Assembly (NCBI GenBank): GCA_013407085.1
Contig: JACCGJ010015051.1
Span: 41,137 to 105,136, forward strand
Origin: Atriophallophorus winterbourni
Lineage: Eukaryota; Platyhelminthes; Trematoda; Plagiorchiida; Microphallidae
Length of the DNA stretch: 64,000 nt
Direction: 5' to 3'
In this document: positions 60,601 through 63,454 of the stretch, piece after piece
Layout: each line of letters opens with the position of its first letter
Numbering within the stretch: the stretch's first letter is position 1
Translations under genes and position numbers: made by a program
Notes under the pieces: generated by a model
Database searches by the model: none
Told to the model about the DNA's origin: nothing
What the model saw: the letters and a program-made list of their open reading frames with translations, nothing else

Positions 60601-63454
60601 CAGTGGATGCCTTGTGGATTGAAAATCTCAACTCAGTCCTCGATGACAGCAAGCTACTAACCTTGGCCAACGGTGACCGCATTCCGATGGCACCGAACTG
60701 CAAAATCATGTTCGAGGTGGACAACATAGACAACGCTACTCCGGCCACGGTTTCGCGAAACGGTAGGACGATTGATAGAATCCACCTGTAAAATTTCATT
60801 GTATCCGTATGATATGTGACTATGATCAACTTGGGCACATATTTCGTTTAATTTATCACACTGATTTTGAAAGTGATTTGGAGTGCTCACTACAAAATAG
60901 ACAATTTCTTTATCTCCAGGTATGGTGTACCTAAGTGAAAGCACACTGGATTGGGTTCCTCTTCTAAATGGGTGGTTACTGAAGCGACCCAAACAAGAAG
61001 CTGCCGTTCTTTCTGAACTTTTCAACTCTTCCTTCGAGCATATATATCGGTTCGCGGAACATTATTTAAACTTCAAAATTAAAATATTGGAGGCTTTCAT
61101 ACTGAGACAGGCCTGTGATGTGCTCGAGGGAATCATACCATCCAAGACGGTAAGTATTGAATCCCAATGCCCATTGCTCTTTGCTGTATGCGATAGAACA
61201 ACATGTGATTTCCATTTTTTAGCTCGAGCCCGCACACTTGGAACGCCTCTATGCTTTAGCTGTCATGTGGAGTATCGGCGCGCTACTTGAAAACGACGAT
61301 CGCATGAAATTGGAGAAATTTATGAGGAAAAACGACCACTTCAAAATTGATTTACCTCACATCGACCGAGGCTCATCTGAATTGGCATTTGATTACTTTG
61401 TTTCGGAAAATGGTACATGGGCGCCTTGGTCTCAATTGGTCGACGATTTTATTTATCCCACACAGGGGACCATTGATTTCTCTCATCTGCTCGTACCCAA
61501 TGTGGATAGCGTGCGTACTGAATGGTTTATTGACACGATTGCGAAACAGTCCAAGGGTGCGCTGCTCATTGGAGAGCAAGTACGTTCTTCTAGACAATTG
61601 CCTATATTATTACAATGTATATTTGATTTTACCATTCCCTGTTTACACACCAGATTACTTAGTGATTGTGAATTCATGTTAAATACCATATAAACAGAAA
61701 TTCACTTCTTGTCGTTCTATGACAACGGTCTGGTGGTTGAGAAAGAATATTGATTTGCTTGACGGAGTCTCCTACACTAGTATGGATGTTGTGCAAGTAA
61801 CCTTTCATCGCAACAATTTCTCTCAATTAGGATTCATAAAAATGCACCGAGGACCGTATTATTGCCCAATTGAGTGTTGTGTTTCAGTGACAAATCAAGT
61901 AATTTTGCTATTTACTTGCTGACAATAAAGAATCCAAAACAACTTTGAAAATAGAGTGACCATTAAAAATTCCGCATCTTATATTAAACCTTTCCGCTAC
62001 ACATGTTGGACATAAACCAGAGAGATCACTTGAACGACTATGCGTTGGGTGGAACCTCATATGGAACTCCCTCGTGCCGAAGAAGTTTTGATACCAGTGG
62101 GAAACCAGTCAACTGATGTCCGCTACAGCAGCAGGAAAACATGGGTATACGTTGCATCTAGTGTGCATGTTGTTCGACCATGTCGGCTAATGATTCGATT
62201 GAGTTCTATCTCACACACAGAATATAACACGCCTGAGATCTATCCACCTCTATTTAACCCTTTGTCTACGGGAATTAGTTTACGTATTTTATGATATTTT
62301 TGTGTTATTCTGCTCAATTGTGGCATAAACAAAACACATGATTAATATTTATGTATCAGATGCCAGACGCTGCCTGACAAGTGCACTCCGATGGTCACTG
62401 AAGGTACCGACGGGAGCTACTGAGCAATAGACTGCTTGTTTGAGGTGGTAACTAGAGTTACCGTCAGTAGACAAAGGGTTAAATCTACGGAACGCCTCGG
62501 TTCATCTTAGTATTGTCAAAGCTTGTAGCTGCTTGTTTCACCACATGTTCAATCTGTATTTGCCAAAATATTGCCCCAACATAGCTTTTATTTAATTTTG
62601 AATAACTTGTCGCGAGTTGCTTCAAAGTATTTACTGCTGTACTTATAACAGAACAGCGTTCAAAAGGTGCAGTAGTTTAAAGTACCTTGACGTTACAATG
62701 TAATATGGCCTCCACTGGACCAATCATTTGTCATCTCAGATATGGAAAGTTCACCGGTTTTCATTCCATACCCTCTGCCATTGTTCCCTTTCAGTCCCGT
62801 CTGATGCGGTAAGACATTTGCTTTTTTCTTGAACATTTTTCCCATCCATTATGCATCCCCTAAAATTTTCCGTTTGTCTCAAAATTGACAAAAGATGGCA
62901 TTTAGCTTACCGCTGTTTAAATTCGTGATATGATCAGCGATCTACTTTTTCTTCTTGGTCTGAAGCATATTCGGTACCAGGGGGTATACAGCCACCACTA
63001 GCGGCGCCACCGCTGATTACACACGAGTTCGGTTTCTATGGCGAAGTCAACTCATATGACTACAAACATTCAGAATAATCTTGTTCATTGTAGATTCGTT
63101 AATCATTCCCCAATCCCATACAATAAGATCACCATCTCAGAATTTCCACCTTTCAAATTCCTGTCCACTTGAGCATAAATTTCAATATAACTCGTATACG
63201 TTATACACACTCATTCACAGGGCACGGCCAAAACAACCATTATGAATCACTACTTGTCCCAGTGCTCGAAAGATCAATACGAAACCAGAACGCTGAACTT
63301 CTCCAGCGTGACCACCCCGATGTCAGTTCAAGATACCATTGAAAGCTTTCTCGAGAGGCGGATGGGCAATCTCTACGGACCTAGCGCTGGTCGCAAGATG
63401 ATGATCTTCATTGACGATATCAGCATGCCCACAATCAATGAGTGGGGGGATCAG
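15264..63454 (+). CDS. DNAH5/8: Axonemal outer-arm dynein heavy chain, DNAH5/DNAH8 type (32 exons, partial at both ends)
   Basis: Motor subunit of the outer dynein arm of motile cilia and flagella. It hydrolyses ATP at AAA1 to slide doublet microtubules. Thirty-two exons join in frame into about 2,629 codons, listed one by one below. In order they give: N-terminal tail (DHC_N1, exons 4-12), a divergent acidic tail segment (exons 13-16), the linker (DHC_N2, exons 19-23), AAA1 with P-loop GPAGTGKT and Walker B CFDEFNR (exon 25), AAA2 with P-loop GPSGTGKT (exon 28), and AAA3 with P-loop GEQGTAKT (exons 31-32) and Walker B FIDD (exon 32). Similarity to human DNAH5, as I remember it, is collinear throughout and best over linker and AAA domains. 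Vertebrate DNAH5 and DNAH8 are close paralogues and I cannot separate them here. The initiator exon lies upstream and the C-terminal half lies beyond the window. No stop or frameshift was seen, so the gene looks functional. Confidence 0.95.
15429..15508 (+). CDS. DNAH5/8: Dynein exon 2
   Basis: 80 nt after a 35-nt intron; acceptor cttactag, donor ga|gtaaag (leaves two bases of a codon). It encodes [16 protein letters not shown], matching the DNAH5 segment around QLFAVGGLRHLMFYYQD. The match in the correct frame supports this very short intron. Confidence 0.82.
15572..15698 (+). CDS. DNAH5/8: Dynein exon 3
   Basis: Acceptor tctttttcaag is the choice that fits both phase and pyrimidine tract; donor aag|gttggt. 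It encodes [19 protein letters not shown] and then [10 protein letters not shown], matching DNAH5 around KPKVFVTEG and VCVFFIRT. Reading on past the donor stays open, but the homology resumes at 17528, so the donor is placed here. Confidence 0.78.
15699..17527 (+). other. Intron 3, nothing recognised
   Basis: 1.83 kb between dynein exons. No coding homology, RNA gene or recognisable mobile element was found. A good donor-like gtaaga occurs at 15832 but is not needed by the gene model. Confidence 0.7.
17528..17734 (+). CDS. DNAH5/8: Dynein exon 4 (start of DHC_N1 region)
   Basis: 207 nt, phase 0 on both sides; acceptor ttaaatag, donor cat|gtaagt. It encodes [16 protein letters not shown] through [17 protein letters not shown], aligning with the DNAH5 segment MLDAADGGLLNSVRRLL. 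Confidence 0.88.
17735..18507 (+). other. Intron 4 with dispersed-repeat fragments
   Basis: It holds a short repeat module at about 18085-18150 (shared with 50965-51030 and 57890-57960) and a degenerate copy of the core repeat at about 18260-18430, ending in a GTGTGTGTATT stretch. No gene was seen. Confidence 0.55.
18508..18645 (+). CDS. DNAH5/8: Dynein exon 5
   Basis: 138 nt, phase 0; acceptor cgttttcag, donor caa|gtacgt. It encodes [17 protein letters not shown] through [13 protein letters not shown], corresponding to the tail helix MKVWIKQTEQ of DNAH5. Confidence 0.88.
18646..19231 (+). other. Intron 5, nothing recognised
   Basis: 586 nt of AT-rich sequence without coding homology or a repeat that I could match elsewhere in the window. 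Confidence 0.6.
19232..19408 (+). CDS. DNAH5/8: Dynein exon 6
   Basis: 177 nt, phase 0; acceptor atttaacag, donor aaa|gtaaga. It encodes [20 protein letters not shown] and [13 protein letters not shown], aligning with the tail segment AELEHWKKRLSKF. Confidence 0.9.
19612..20510 (-). mobile_element. CR1-like non-LTR retrotransposon, 5'-truncated, RT C-terminal part and 3' tail
   Basis: The minus strand of intron 6 encodes the C-terminal part of a CR1/jockey-group reverse transcriptase. Seen are [28 protein letters not shown] and LRPVMEYG (20503-20072, second frame from 20166), then [19 protein letters not shown] and [13 protein letters not shown] ending in a stop at 19737. Frameshifts separate the pieces and a CA/TG microsatellite has expanded near 20460, so the copy is dead. 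It ends with short TTGAATTAC-type repeats near 19612-19650, a tail typical of CR1-type elements. A second, shorter copy of the same 3' end is on the + strand at about 39608. Confidence 0.85.
20511..21390 (+). other. Remainder of intron 6, nothing recognised
   Basis: 880 nt between the CR1-like fragment and exon 7. No coding homology, RNA gene or matched repeat was seen. Confidence 0.55.
21391..21504 (+). CDS. DNAH5/8: Dynein exon 7
   Basis: 114 nt, phase 0; acceptor catttcacag, donor ccg|gtacga. It encodes [19 protein letters not shown] and [15 protein letters not shown], matching TWREMDIRITDATNEA and VKYLYTLEKCCDPLY of DNAH5. Confidence 0.92.
21541..21687 (+). repeat. (CTAT)n tetranucleotide microsatellite with CTGT variants
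   Basis: About 145 bp of near-uninterrupted CTAT/CTGT units in intron 7, starting 36 nt after the exon 7 donor. Likely polymorphic in length. Confidence 0.95.
21961..22518 (+). CDS. DNAH5/8: Dynein exon 8 (DHC_N1 core), GC donor
   Basis: 558 nt, phase 0; acceptor tgttcccctttag. It encodes 186 residues covering the best-conserved tail stretch: [33 protein letters not shown] and [11 protein letters not shown], each with a direct DNAH5 counterpart. Homology stops at ATT CAA, followed by gcaagt. No GT donor fits there, so a GC-AG intron is inferred (caa|gcaagt); it joins in frame to RRMEDRF of exon 9. Confidence 0.88.
23405..23735 (+). mobile_element. tRNA-derived SINE interrupted by a nested LINE fragment
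   Basis: The body matches 36378-36573 closely. It has an A-box-like acttaaggcg, a B box gattcgagtccc (23447-23458), then the shared text GATATGCACTGCTGATGAGC. At 23583 it is interrupted by a 126-bp RTE-like 3' end and resumes at 23710 after an 11-bp target-site duplication (GCACGGATGAG). The order A box, about 35 nt, B box is that of a pol III promoter. The anticodon and acceptor stem cannot be drawn as a real tRNA. Confidence 0.8.
23584..23709 (-). mobile_element. RTE-like 3' fragment nested in the SINE, with 11-bp TSD
   Basis: Read on the minus strand it encodes the C-terminal zinc-finger end [10 protein letters not shown] of an RTE-like retrotransposon and ends in a (CAA)n-type tail. The motif GCACGGATGAG stands at 23573-23583 and again at 23710-23720. 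The same 3' end is at 38770-38862 (+). Confidence 0.88.
23880..24130 (+). repeat. Core-repeat superfamily copy
   Basis: It contains TGTGTGTGATGGGAATGCATG, the phrase GGGCACGTGATTGAACAG, and later CATCCGGATCCTGATCGTG and CAGCACGAAACTGGT. All are parts of the modular dispersed repeat seen best at 45480-45720. Confidence 0.6.
24799..25031. mobile_element. TTAA-flanked MITE (piggyBac-like), copy A
   Basis: The 233-bp segment begins CCCTTTACTGCCC and ends GGGCAGTTAAGGG, a 13-bp terminal inverted repeat with one mismatch. Both sides carry TTAA (24795-24798 and 25032-25035). TTAA duplication with CCC-starting ends is characteristic of piggyBac-superfamily elements. There is no transposase ORF, so it is non-autonomous. 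Confidence 0.78.
25820..26100 (+). repeat. Dispersed repeat, family D
   Basis: The phrases AAATCACGTGACCA, CTGTCCCGCTTGTCACTT, GATCCGATTGG, GGTTCGATTCAAGCCC and TCTTTCCGAAACCC recur in the same order at 41995-42270, and partly at 31230-31330 and 59440-59545. No coding potential was seen. Confidence 0.6.
26255..26483 (+). CDS. DNAH5/8: Dynein exon 9
   Basis: 229 nt; acceptor ttccattttag, donor t|gtgagt leaving one base. It encodes [18 protein letters not shown] and [17 protein letters not shown], ending in NVPPMA. It aligns with VTFEKIQNTNQALRML and YDPPLARNQPPIAG of DNAH5. Confidence 0.92.
27302..27660 (+). repeat. Dispersed repeat with relict coding frame (FGIS family), copy in intron 9
   Basis: It is homologous to the arms of the foldback at 53524-53972. 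Open text reads [20 protein letters not shown], then in another frame [13 protein letters not shown]. Stops and frame changes interrupt it. The protein family is not recognised. The rest of intron 9 (26484-28140) shows nothing else. Confidence 0.6.
28141..28319 (+). CDS. DNAH5/8: Dynein exon 10
   Basis: 179 nt; acceptor gattatcaag, donor gag|gtatgt. The split codon gives S, then [16 protein letters not shown], a near match to KILWARQLFHRIQQPM of DNAH5, followed by [14 protein letters not shown]. Confidence 0.94.
28690..28925 (-). repeat. Inverted-repeat arm 1 (core-repeat superfamily)
   Basis: Its reverse complement matches 28945-29165: the minus strand reads GTGTAATTTCGGGGAATGTG, TGTGATTCTGAGTTTGAACA, TCGTGGTTCG and CGCTTTGAGTGCTT, all found on the + strand of the partner arm. 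Together they form a long foldback in intron 10. The remainder of intron 10 (28320-28689 and 29166-29840) shows nothing recognised. Confidence 0.8.
28945..29165 (+). repeat. Inverted-repeat arm 2 (core-repeat superfamily)
   Basis: It starts TTGTTTACCATTTATCCACTG, carries the core TTACTGTCTCCACCTGATGA and ends in TTGAACATCGTGGTTCG. It is the inverted partner of 28690-28925, with about 20 bp between the arms, and a + copy of the same unit is at 40690-40875. Confidence 0.8.
29841..30047 (+). CDS. DNAH5/8: Dynein exon 11
   Basis: 207 nt, phase 0; acceptor tttttatacccag, donor caa|gtaagt. It encodes [31 protein letters not shown] and [13 protein letters not shown], collinear with the DNAH5 stretch HVGLEASLL and NFDPQILILFRETECM. 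Confidence 0.92.
30048..31534 (+). other. Intron 11
   Basis: 1.49 kb. A fragment of family D lies at about 31230-31330. At 30598-30931 two overlapping open frames of 77 and 93 codons occur without recognisable homology; they are not supported as a gene. Nothing else was seen. Confidence 0.5.
31535..31765 (+). CDS. DNAH5/8: Dynein exon 12
   Basis: 231 nt, phase 0; acceptor cttctccaaacag, donor gca|gtaagt. It encodes [20 protein letters not shown], aligning with LQPGLAALTWTSLNIEAYL of DNAH5, then [14 protein letters not shown]. Confidence 0.95.
31835..32108 (+). CDS. DNAH5/8: Dynein exon 13
   Basis: 274 nt after a 69-nt intron; acceptor tttcattccattgtag, donor ccag|gtaaat. It encodes [20 protein letters not shown] and [18 protein letters not shown] aligns with EEAVNELVNMLLD of DNAH5; the charged C-terminal part is poorly conserved, as in the family. 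Confidence 0.9.
32640..33667 (+). mobile_element. RTE-like retrotransposon, 5'-truncated (family a)
   Basis: The C-terminal part of an RTE-clade reverse transcriptase: [44 protein letters not shown] and [19 protein letters not shown]. At about 33140 a frameshift moves the reading to [21 protein letters not shown] and [13 protein letters not shown], ending at a stop near 33350. The 3' UTR runs to a (GATGAT)n tail at 33645-33667. Lying in intron 13 in gene orientation, it is dead: truncated and frameshifted. Confidence 0.9.
33880..34048 (+). mobile_element. RTE-like family a, 3'-UTR fragment
   Basis: It repeats the 3' UTR of the preceding element: GGTTGCATGGCAGTTAAGC, GGTACATGCTACTG, TTAATGCTGTCCATGATG. 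It ends in ATG repeats that directly abut the tail of the next element. Confidence 0.7.
34049..34720 (-). mobile_element. RTE-like retrotransposon fragment (family b), minus strand
   Basis: Minus-strand frames, broken by stops, give [18 protein letters not shown] and [16 protein letters not shown], the C-terminal part of the same family as 38100-38862. Its (CAA)n tail at 34049-34057 meets the tail of the + strand copy. 34721-35227 shows nothing recognised. Confidence 0.8.
35228..35443 (+). CDS. DNAH5/8: Dynein exon 14
   Basis: 216 nt; acceptor ctgttgttttcag, donor tacg|gtaagc. After the split codon it encodes a poorly conserved basic stretch and then [20 protein letters not shown], which fits FNHQNMDALLKVTRNTLEA of DNAH5. 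Confidence 0.88.
35475..35620 (-). repeat. Core-repeat superfamily copy in intron 14
   Basis: The minus strand reads CTGATCTTATTGTCCCTACC, TGATGAGTGCAAACAGCACG, and later GTGTGTGATGGAAATGCATG: the core plus the GTGTGTGATGG extension. Confidence 0.7.
36378..36573 (+). mobile_element. tRNA-derived SINE, intact copy
   Basis: It contains A-box-like tcgttaaggca (from 36381), B box ggttcgagtccc (36416-36427), then the body shared with 23405-23735 and the end AGTAGTCGCAAATATAAAAG. The A box resembles those of Leu/Ser tRNAs (GTTAAGGC). The rest of intron 14 (35621-36377 and 36574-37343) shows nothing recognised. Confidence 0.8.
37344..37525 (+). CDS. DNAH5/8: Dynein exon 15
   Basis: 182 nt; acceptor cttttttctgcag, donor ccg|gttaga. 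It encodes [20 protein letters not shown] and [13 protein letters not shown], matching VMAPALEDVQQTLNKAVEC and IISVPKGVRQWSS of DNAH5. Confidence 0.92.
38100..38862 (+). mobile_element. RTE-like retrotransposon, 5'-truncated (family b)
   Basis: In intron 15. It encodes an RTE-like RT C-terminus: [27 protein letters not shown]-type text ([20 protein letters not shown]), [37 protein letters not shown], then after stops a terminal C2H2-type zinc finger ([20 protein letters not shown]). The long open frame ends at 38631 and the remainder is out of frame. The 3' end GACCGACGGAGGCC is shared with 23584-23709 and 34049-34720. Confidence 0.9.
38863..39198 (+). other. Intron 15, 3' part
   Basis: Nothing recognised here. 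The 5' part of the intron (37526-38099) holds a TGAT/ATTGATTG-rich stretch at about 37570-37635 and otherwise nothing recognised. Confidence 0.5.
39199..39432 (+). CDS. DNAH5/8: Dynein exon 16 (acidic insert)
   Basis: 234 nt, phase 0; acceptor gaatcttttctcag, donor aat|gtaagt. It encodes a basic start ([11 protein letters not shown]), an acidic stretch ([18 protein letters not shown]) and then [20 protein letters not shown]. The last part matches NYYKNVSENKEIVKLVSVL of DNAH5, whose preceding region is also acidic. Confidence 0.92.
39608..39800 (+). mobile_element. CR1-like 3' end, heavily 5'-truncated
   Basis: The + strand reads [24 protein letters not shown] then stop, nearly the same as the end of the copy at 19737-19830, followed by the same 3' UTR and a CTTGAATTACCTTGAC tail. 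Confidence 0.82.
40690..40875 (+). repeat. Core-repeat superfamily copy in intron 16
   Basis: TTGAACATCGTGGTTC, TTACCGCTTTTCCACTGTTT, CTTACTGTCTCCACCTGATG, CAAACAGCCAGAAACCGGT, GGGGATGTGAGCACCACAA. The most readable copy of the version seen in the 28.7-29.2 kb foldback. The rest of intron 16 (39801-40689 and 40876-41163) shows nothing recognised. Confidence 0.75.
41164..41304 (+). CDS. DNAH5/8: Dynein exon 17
   Basis: 141 nt, phase 0; acceptor ttttcttgtgcag, donor gaa|gtgaga. It encodes [14 protein letters not shown] and [18 protein letters not shown], matching FKRYNHIWQKGKEEA and TFITQSPLLSEFESQI of DNAH5. Confidence 0.94.
41995..42270 (+). repeat. Dispersed repeat, family D, copy in intron 17
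   Basis: AAATCACATGACCA, CTGTCCCGATTGTGACTT, GATCTGATTTG, TCATTTCAAGCCC and CAATCCTTCCGAAGCC in the same order as at 25820-26100. 41305-41994 shows nothing recognised. Confidence 0.6.
42490..43040 (+). repeat. GC-rich block of unknown nature in intron 17
   Basis: Clearly richer in G+C than its AT-rich surroundings. It contains an internal direct repeat (CCTGCAAGGCAGC at about 42590 and 42713) and open frames without recognisable homology, the longest at 42763-43062 (99 codons). Composition suggests a transposed or duplicated sequence. No terminal repeats or target duplication were found. Confidence 0.45.
43224..43469 (+). CDS. DNAH5/8: Dynein exon 18
   Basis: 246 nt, phase 0; acceptor cttcattttcag, donor caa|gtgagt. 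It encodes [38 protein letters not shown] and [19 protein letters not shown], matching LNRPIKDLDDIRIAMAAL of DNAH5. Confidence 0.95.
43578..43975 (+). repeat. GAT/GAC trinucleotide minisatellite
   Basis: Mixed GATGATGAC repeats fill most of intron 18. A longer unit beginning AAGAGGAATAAAATGATGAT and GTGTGGATGTTGATCTTGAT occurs twice (about 43681 and 43848), with near-pure GAT tracts between. Open frames here only reflect the repeat. Confidence 0.93.
44073..44342 (+). CDS. DNAH5/8: Dynein exon 19 (start of linker)
   Basis: 270 nt, phase 0; acceptor tacacgttttag, donor gca|gtaagt. It encodes [18 protein letters not shown] and [12 protein letters not shown], matching VGPIEESYALLNRYGLLI and HQFYLDYDLN of DNAH5. 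Confidence 0.95.
44985..45165 (-). repeat. Core-repeat superfamily, cluster copy 1
   Basis: The minus strand carries TCATACTGTCCCTACCAGAT and TGTGCAAACATGAAACCGGT. First of three neighbouring units in intron 19. Confidence 0.7.
45200..45410 (-). repeat. Core-repeat superfamily, cluster copy 2
   Basis: The minus strand reads CCTACTGTCCCTACCTTATG, GTGCAAACAGCACGAAACCG and GTGTGTGATGGAATCGCATG. It is directly repeated with copy 1 and inverted relative to copy 3. Confidence 0.75.
45420..45725 (+). repeat. Core-repeat superfamily, cluster copy 3
   Basis: The + strand reads GATCTTACTGTCCCTACCTG, ATGAGCGCAAACAGC, ACCGGTCGTGGGGTGTGTG and ATGGGAATGCATGCAAAT. With copy 2 it can form a foldback. The rest of intron 19 (44343-44984 and 45726-46928) shows nothing recognised. 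Confidence 0.75.
46929..47989 (+). CDS. DNAH5/8: Dynein exon 20 (linker, DHC_N2; largest exon)
   Basis: 1,061 nt; acceptor gcatttcgttacag, donor gg|gtcagt. It encodes about 353 residues of linker: [46 protein letters not shown], then [36 protein letters not shown] and [19 protein letters not shown]. This is the most conserved part of the tail-to-motor transition; the match to DNAH5 is nearly gapless. The linker is the mechanical arm swung by AAA1. Confidence 0.97.
47990..49083 (+). other. Intron 20 with repeat fragments
   Basis: At 48120-48260 lies a GC-richer segment (GGACATAGGCCGCTAACCAG and CCGGGAGAGTCTCTCCAGC), apparently a repeat of unknown type. A core-repeat copy lies at about 48790-48935 (CACCGTCTGATGACAACAGT, GGGGATGTGAGTA). 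No gene was seen. Confidence 0.5.
49084..49291 (+). CDS. DNAH5/8: Dynein exon 21
   Basis: 208 nt; acceptor ctctctttcag, donor cag|gtatga. The split Gly codon links SLSG to [18 protein letters not shown], then LLEILGRAS and [12 protein letters not shown], a near match to DNAH5. Confidence 0.97.
49292..50342 (+). other. Intron 21
   Basis: A core-repeat copy lies at about 49340-49480 (TGATGAGTGCAAACAGCGC, GTGTGATGGAAATGC). The rest shows nothing recognised. Confidence 0.5.
50343..50504 (+). CDS. DNAH5/8: Dynein exon 22
   Basis: 162 nt, phase 0; acceptor tccgtttttttacag, donor cag|gtgagc. It encodes [19 protein letters not shown] and [13 protein letters not shown], matching LDKPVMAEGNVEVWLNSLL and SLHLVIRQAAANI. 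Confidence 0.95.
50505..51489 (+). other. Intron 22
   Basis: A minus-strand core-repeat fragment lies at about 50860-50960 and a module shared with 18085 and 57890 at 50965-51030 (GCTTCCGACGG, CATACTACT). Nothing else was seen. Confidence 0.5.
51490..51714 (+). CDS. DNAH5/8: Dynein exon 23
   Basis: 225 nt, phase 0; acceptor ttttcgtaag, donor cta|gtaagt. It encodes [18 protein letters not shown] and [19 protein letters not shown], matching VGLLGIQMIWTRDSEEAL and ERVKYETLITIHVHQRDIF of DNAH5. End of the linker. Confidence 0.96.
51715..52745 (+). other. Intron 23, nothing recognised
   Basis: 1.03 kb of AT-rich sequence. No coding homology and no matched repeat. Confidence 0.6.
52746..52918 (+). 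CDS. DNAH5/8: Dynein exon 24 (entry to AAA1)
   Basis: 173 nt; acceptor ccaattttccag, donor cg|gtgagc. It encodes [20 protein letters not shown] and [20 protein letters not shown], matching FIYQNEFLGCTDRLVITPL of DNAH5. Confidence 0.97.
53003..53369 (+). CDS. DNAH5/8: Dynein exon 25 (AAA1: P-loop and Walker B)
   Basis: 367 nt after an 84-nt intron; acceptor tctgttttcag, donor atg|gtgagg. It carries the principal ATPase site: P-loop [10 protein letters not shown] (53058-53087) with the catalytic Lys and Thr in place, then [18 protein letters not shown] and Walker [18 protein letters not shown]. Intact site, so an active motor is expected. Confidence 0.98.
53524..53972. repeat. Foldback repeat with FGIS-family arms
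   Basis: The left arm (about 53524-53640) and the reverse complement of the right arm (about 53850-53972) share AATAGAGC(A/G)AAGGAAT, TTTCTCA and TGAGAAAATA, so the segment folds back on itself. The minus strand of the middle has an open frame at 53685-53903 (72 codons) beginning [17 protein letters not shown] with [14 protein letters not shown]; similar text is at 27302-27660. Function unknown. Confidence 0.65.
54007..54280 (-). mobile_element. RTE-like RT palm fragment
   Basis: The minus strand encodes [20 protein letters not shown] (FADD is the catalytic motif of RTE/L1-type reverse transcriptases), then [11 protein letters not shown] and [12 protein letters not shown]. About 90 codons, truncated at both ends and next to a (TA)n tract at 54281-54300. 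The rest of intron 25 (53370-53523 and 54301-54983) shows nothing recognised. Confidence 0.88.
54984..55178 (+). CDS. DNAH5/8: Dynein exon 26 (AAA1 C-terminal part)
   Basis: 195 nt, phase 0; acceptor gattaattttcag, donor cag|gtcaga. It encodes [19 protein letters not shown] and [16 protein letters not shown], virtually the family consensus. Confidence 0.97.
56040..56490 (+). mobile_element. RTE-like retrotransposon fragment (family b)
   Basis: It encodes [30 protein letters not shown] and [20 protein letters not shown], then a zinc-finger end [14 protein letters not shown]. Open for 128 codons (56046-56432) but 5'-truncated. The rest of intron 26 (55179-56039 and 56491-56733) shows nothing recognised. 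Confidence 0.88.
56734..56920 (+). CDS. DNAH5/8: Dynein exon 27
   Basis: 187 nt; acceptor tttttgcatcgctag, donor g|gtaagt. It encodes [20 protein letters not shown] and [20 protein letters not shown], near-identical to DNAH5 between AAA1 and AAA2. Confidence 0.97.
57424..57479 (+). repeat. (CTT)n microsatellite
   Basis: About 55 bp of CTT units with one CTTT interruption, in intron 27. Confidence 0.95.
57890..58110 (+). repeat. Intron 27 dispersed-repeat fragments
   Basis: The module GTGTGCTTCCGACGCGCTTT, AATACTACTTATTTGTAGA (57890-57960) is shared with 50965 and 18085. A degenerate core (CACCTCATGAGGACAAACC, GTGCGCGCGCAC) follows. The rest of intron 27 shows nothing recognised. Confidence 0.5.
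58824..59023 (+). CDS. DNAH5/8: Dynein exon 28 (AAA2 P-loop)
   Basis: 200 nt; acceptor aatacatttatag, donor aag|gtacgt. It encodes [20 protein letters not shown] and [20 protein letters not shown]. The P-loop GPSGTGKT is complete; AAA2 usually binds ATP structurally. Confidence 0.97.
59410..59545 (+). repeat. Dispersed repeat fragment, family D, in intron 28
   Basis: GATAGCGGCTGAAGTT, GCAATCCTTTCGAAACCAGA and TCTGAGATTGTTGTCATCGG resemble 42150-42260. The remainder of intron 28 (59024-59409 and 59546-60413) shows nothing recognised. Confidence 0.5.
60414..60762 (+). CDS. DNAH5/8: Dynein exon 29 (AAA2 Walker B region)
   Basis: 349 nt; acceptor gtcaaccccag, donor g|gtagga. It encodes [54 protein letters not shown] and [19 protein letters not shown], almost the family consensus. 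TVSRNG ends the exon. Confidence 0.98.
60920..61149 (+). CDS. DNAH5/8: Dynein exon 30
   Basis: 230 nt; acceptor ttctttatctccag, donor acg|gtaagt. It encodes [20 protein letters not shown] and [19 protein letters not shown], matching DNAH5 after SRNG. Confidence 0.95.
61223..61579 (+). CDS. DNAH5/8: Dynein exon 31 (AAA3 start, first half of its P-loop)
   Basis: 357 nt after a 73-nt intron; acceptor tccattttttag, donor caa|gtacgt. It encodes [32 protein letters not shown] and [20 protein letters not shown], ending ALLIGEQ. The P-loop continues in the next exon. Confidence 0.96.
61580..62257 (+). other. Intron 31, 5' part, nothing recognised
   Basis: AT-rich sequence up to the MITE at 62258. 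A 60-nt stretch near 62131-62190 weakly resembles 33830-33890. No gene was seen. Confidence 0.45.
62258..62478. mobile_element. TTAA-flanked MITE (piggyBac-like), copy B
   Basis: 221 bp starting CCCTTTGTCTAC and ending GTAGACAAAGGG, a perfect 12-bp terminal inverted repeat. TTAA stands on both sides (62254-62257, 62479-62482). No ORF, so it is non-autonomous. The TIR shares CCCTTT and an AC step with copy A but is otherwise different. Confidence 0.85.
63221..63454 (+). CDS. DNAH5/8: Dynein exon 32 (AAA3 P-loop end and Walker B); last exon in the window
   Basis: 234 nt, phase 0; acceptor cactcattcacag, donor cag|gtaatg. GTAKT completes GEQGTAKT; then [33 protein letters not shown], Walker [11 protein letters not shown] and TINEWGDQ. 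The DNAH5 continuation VTNEIVRQ is not found before the window ends. Confidence 0.96.
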
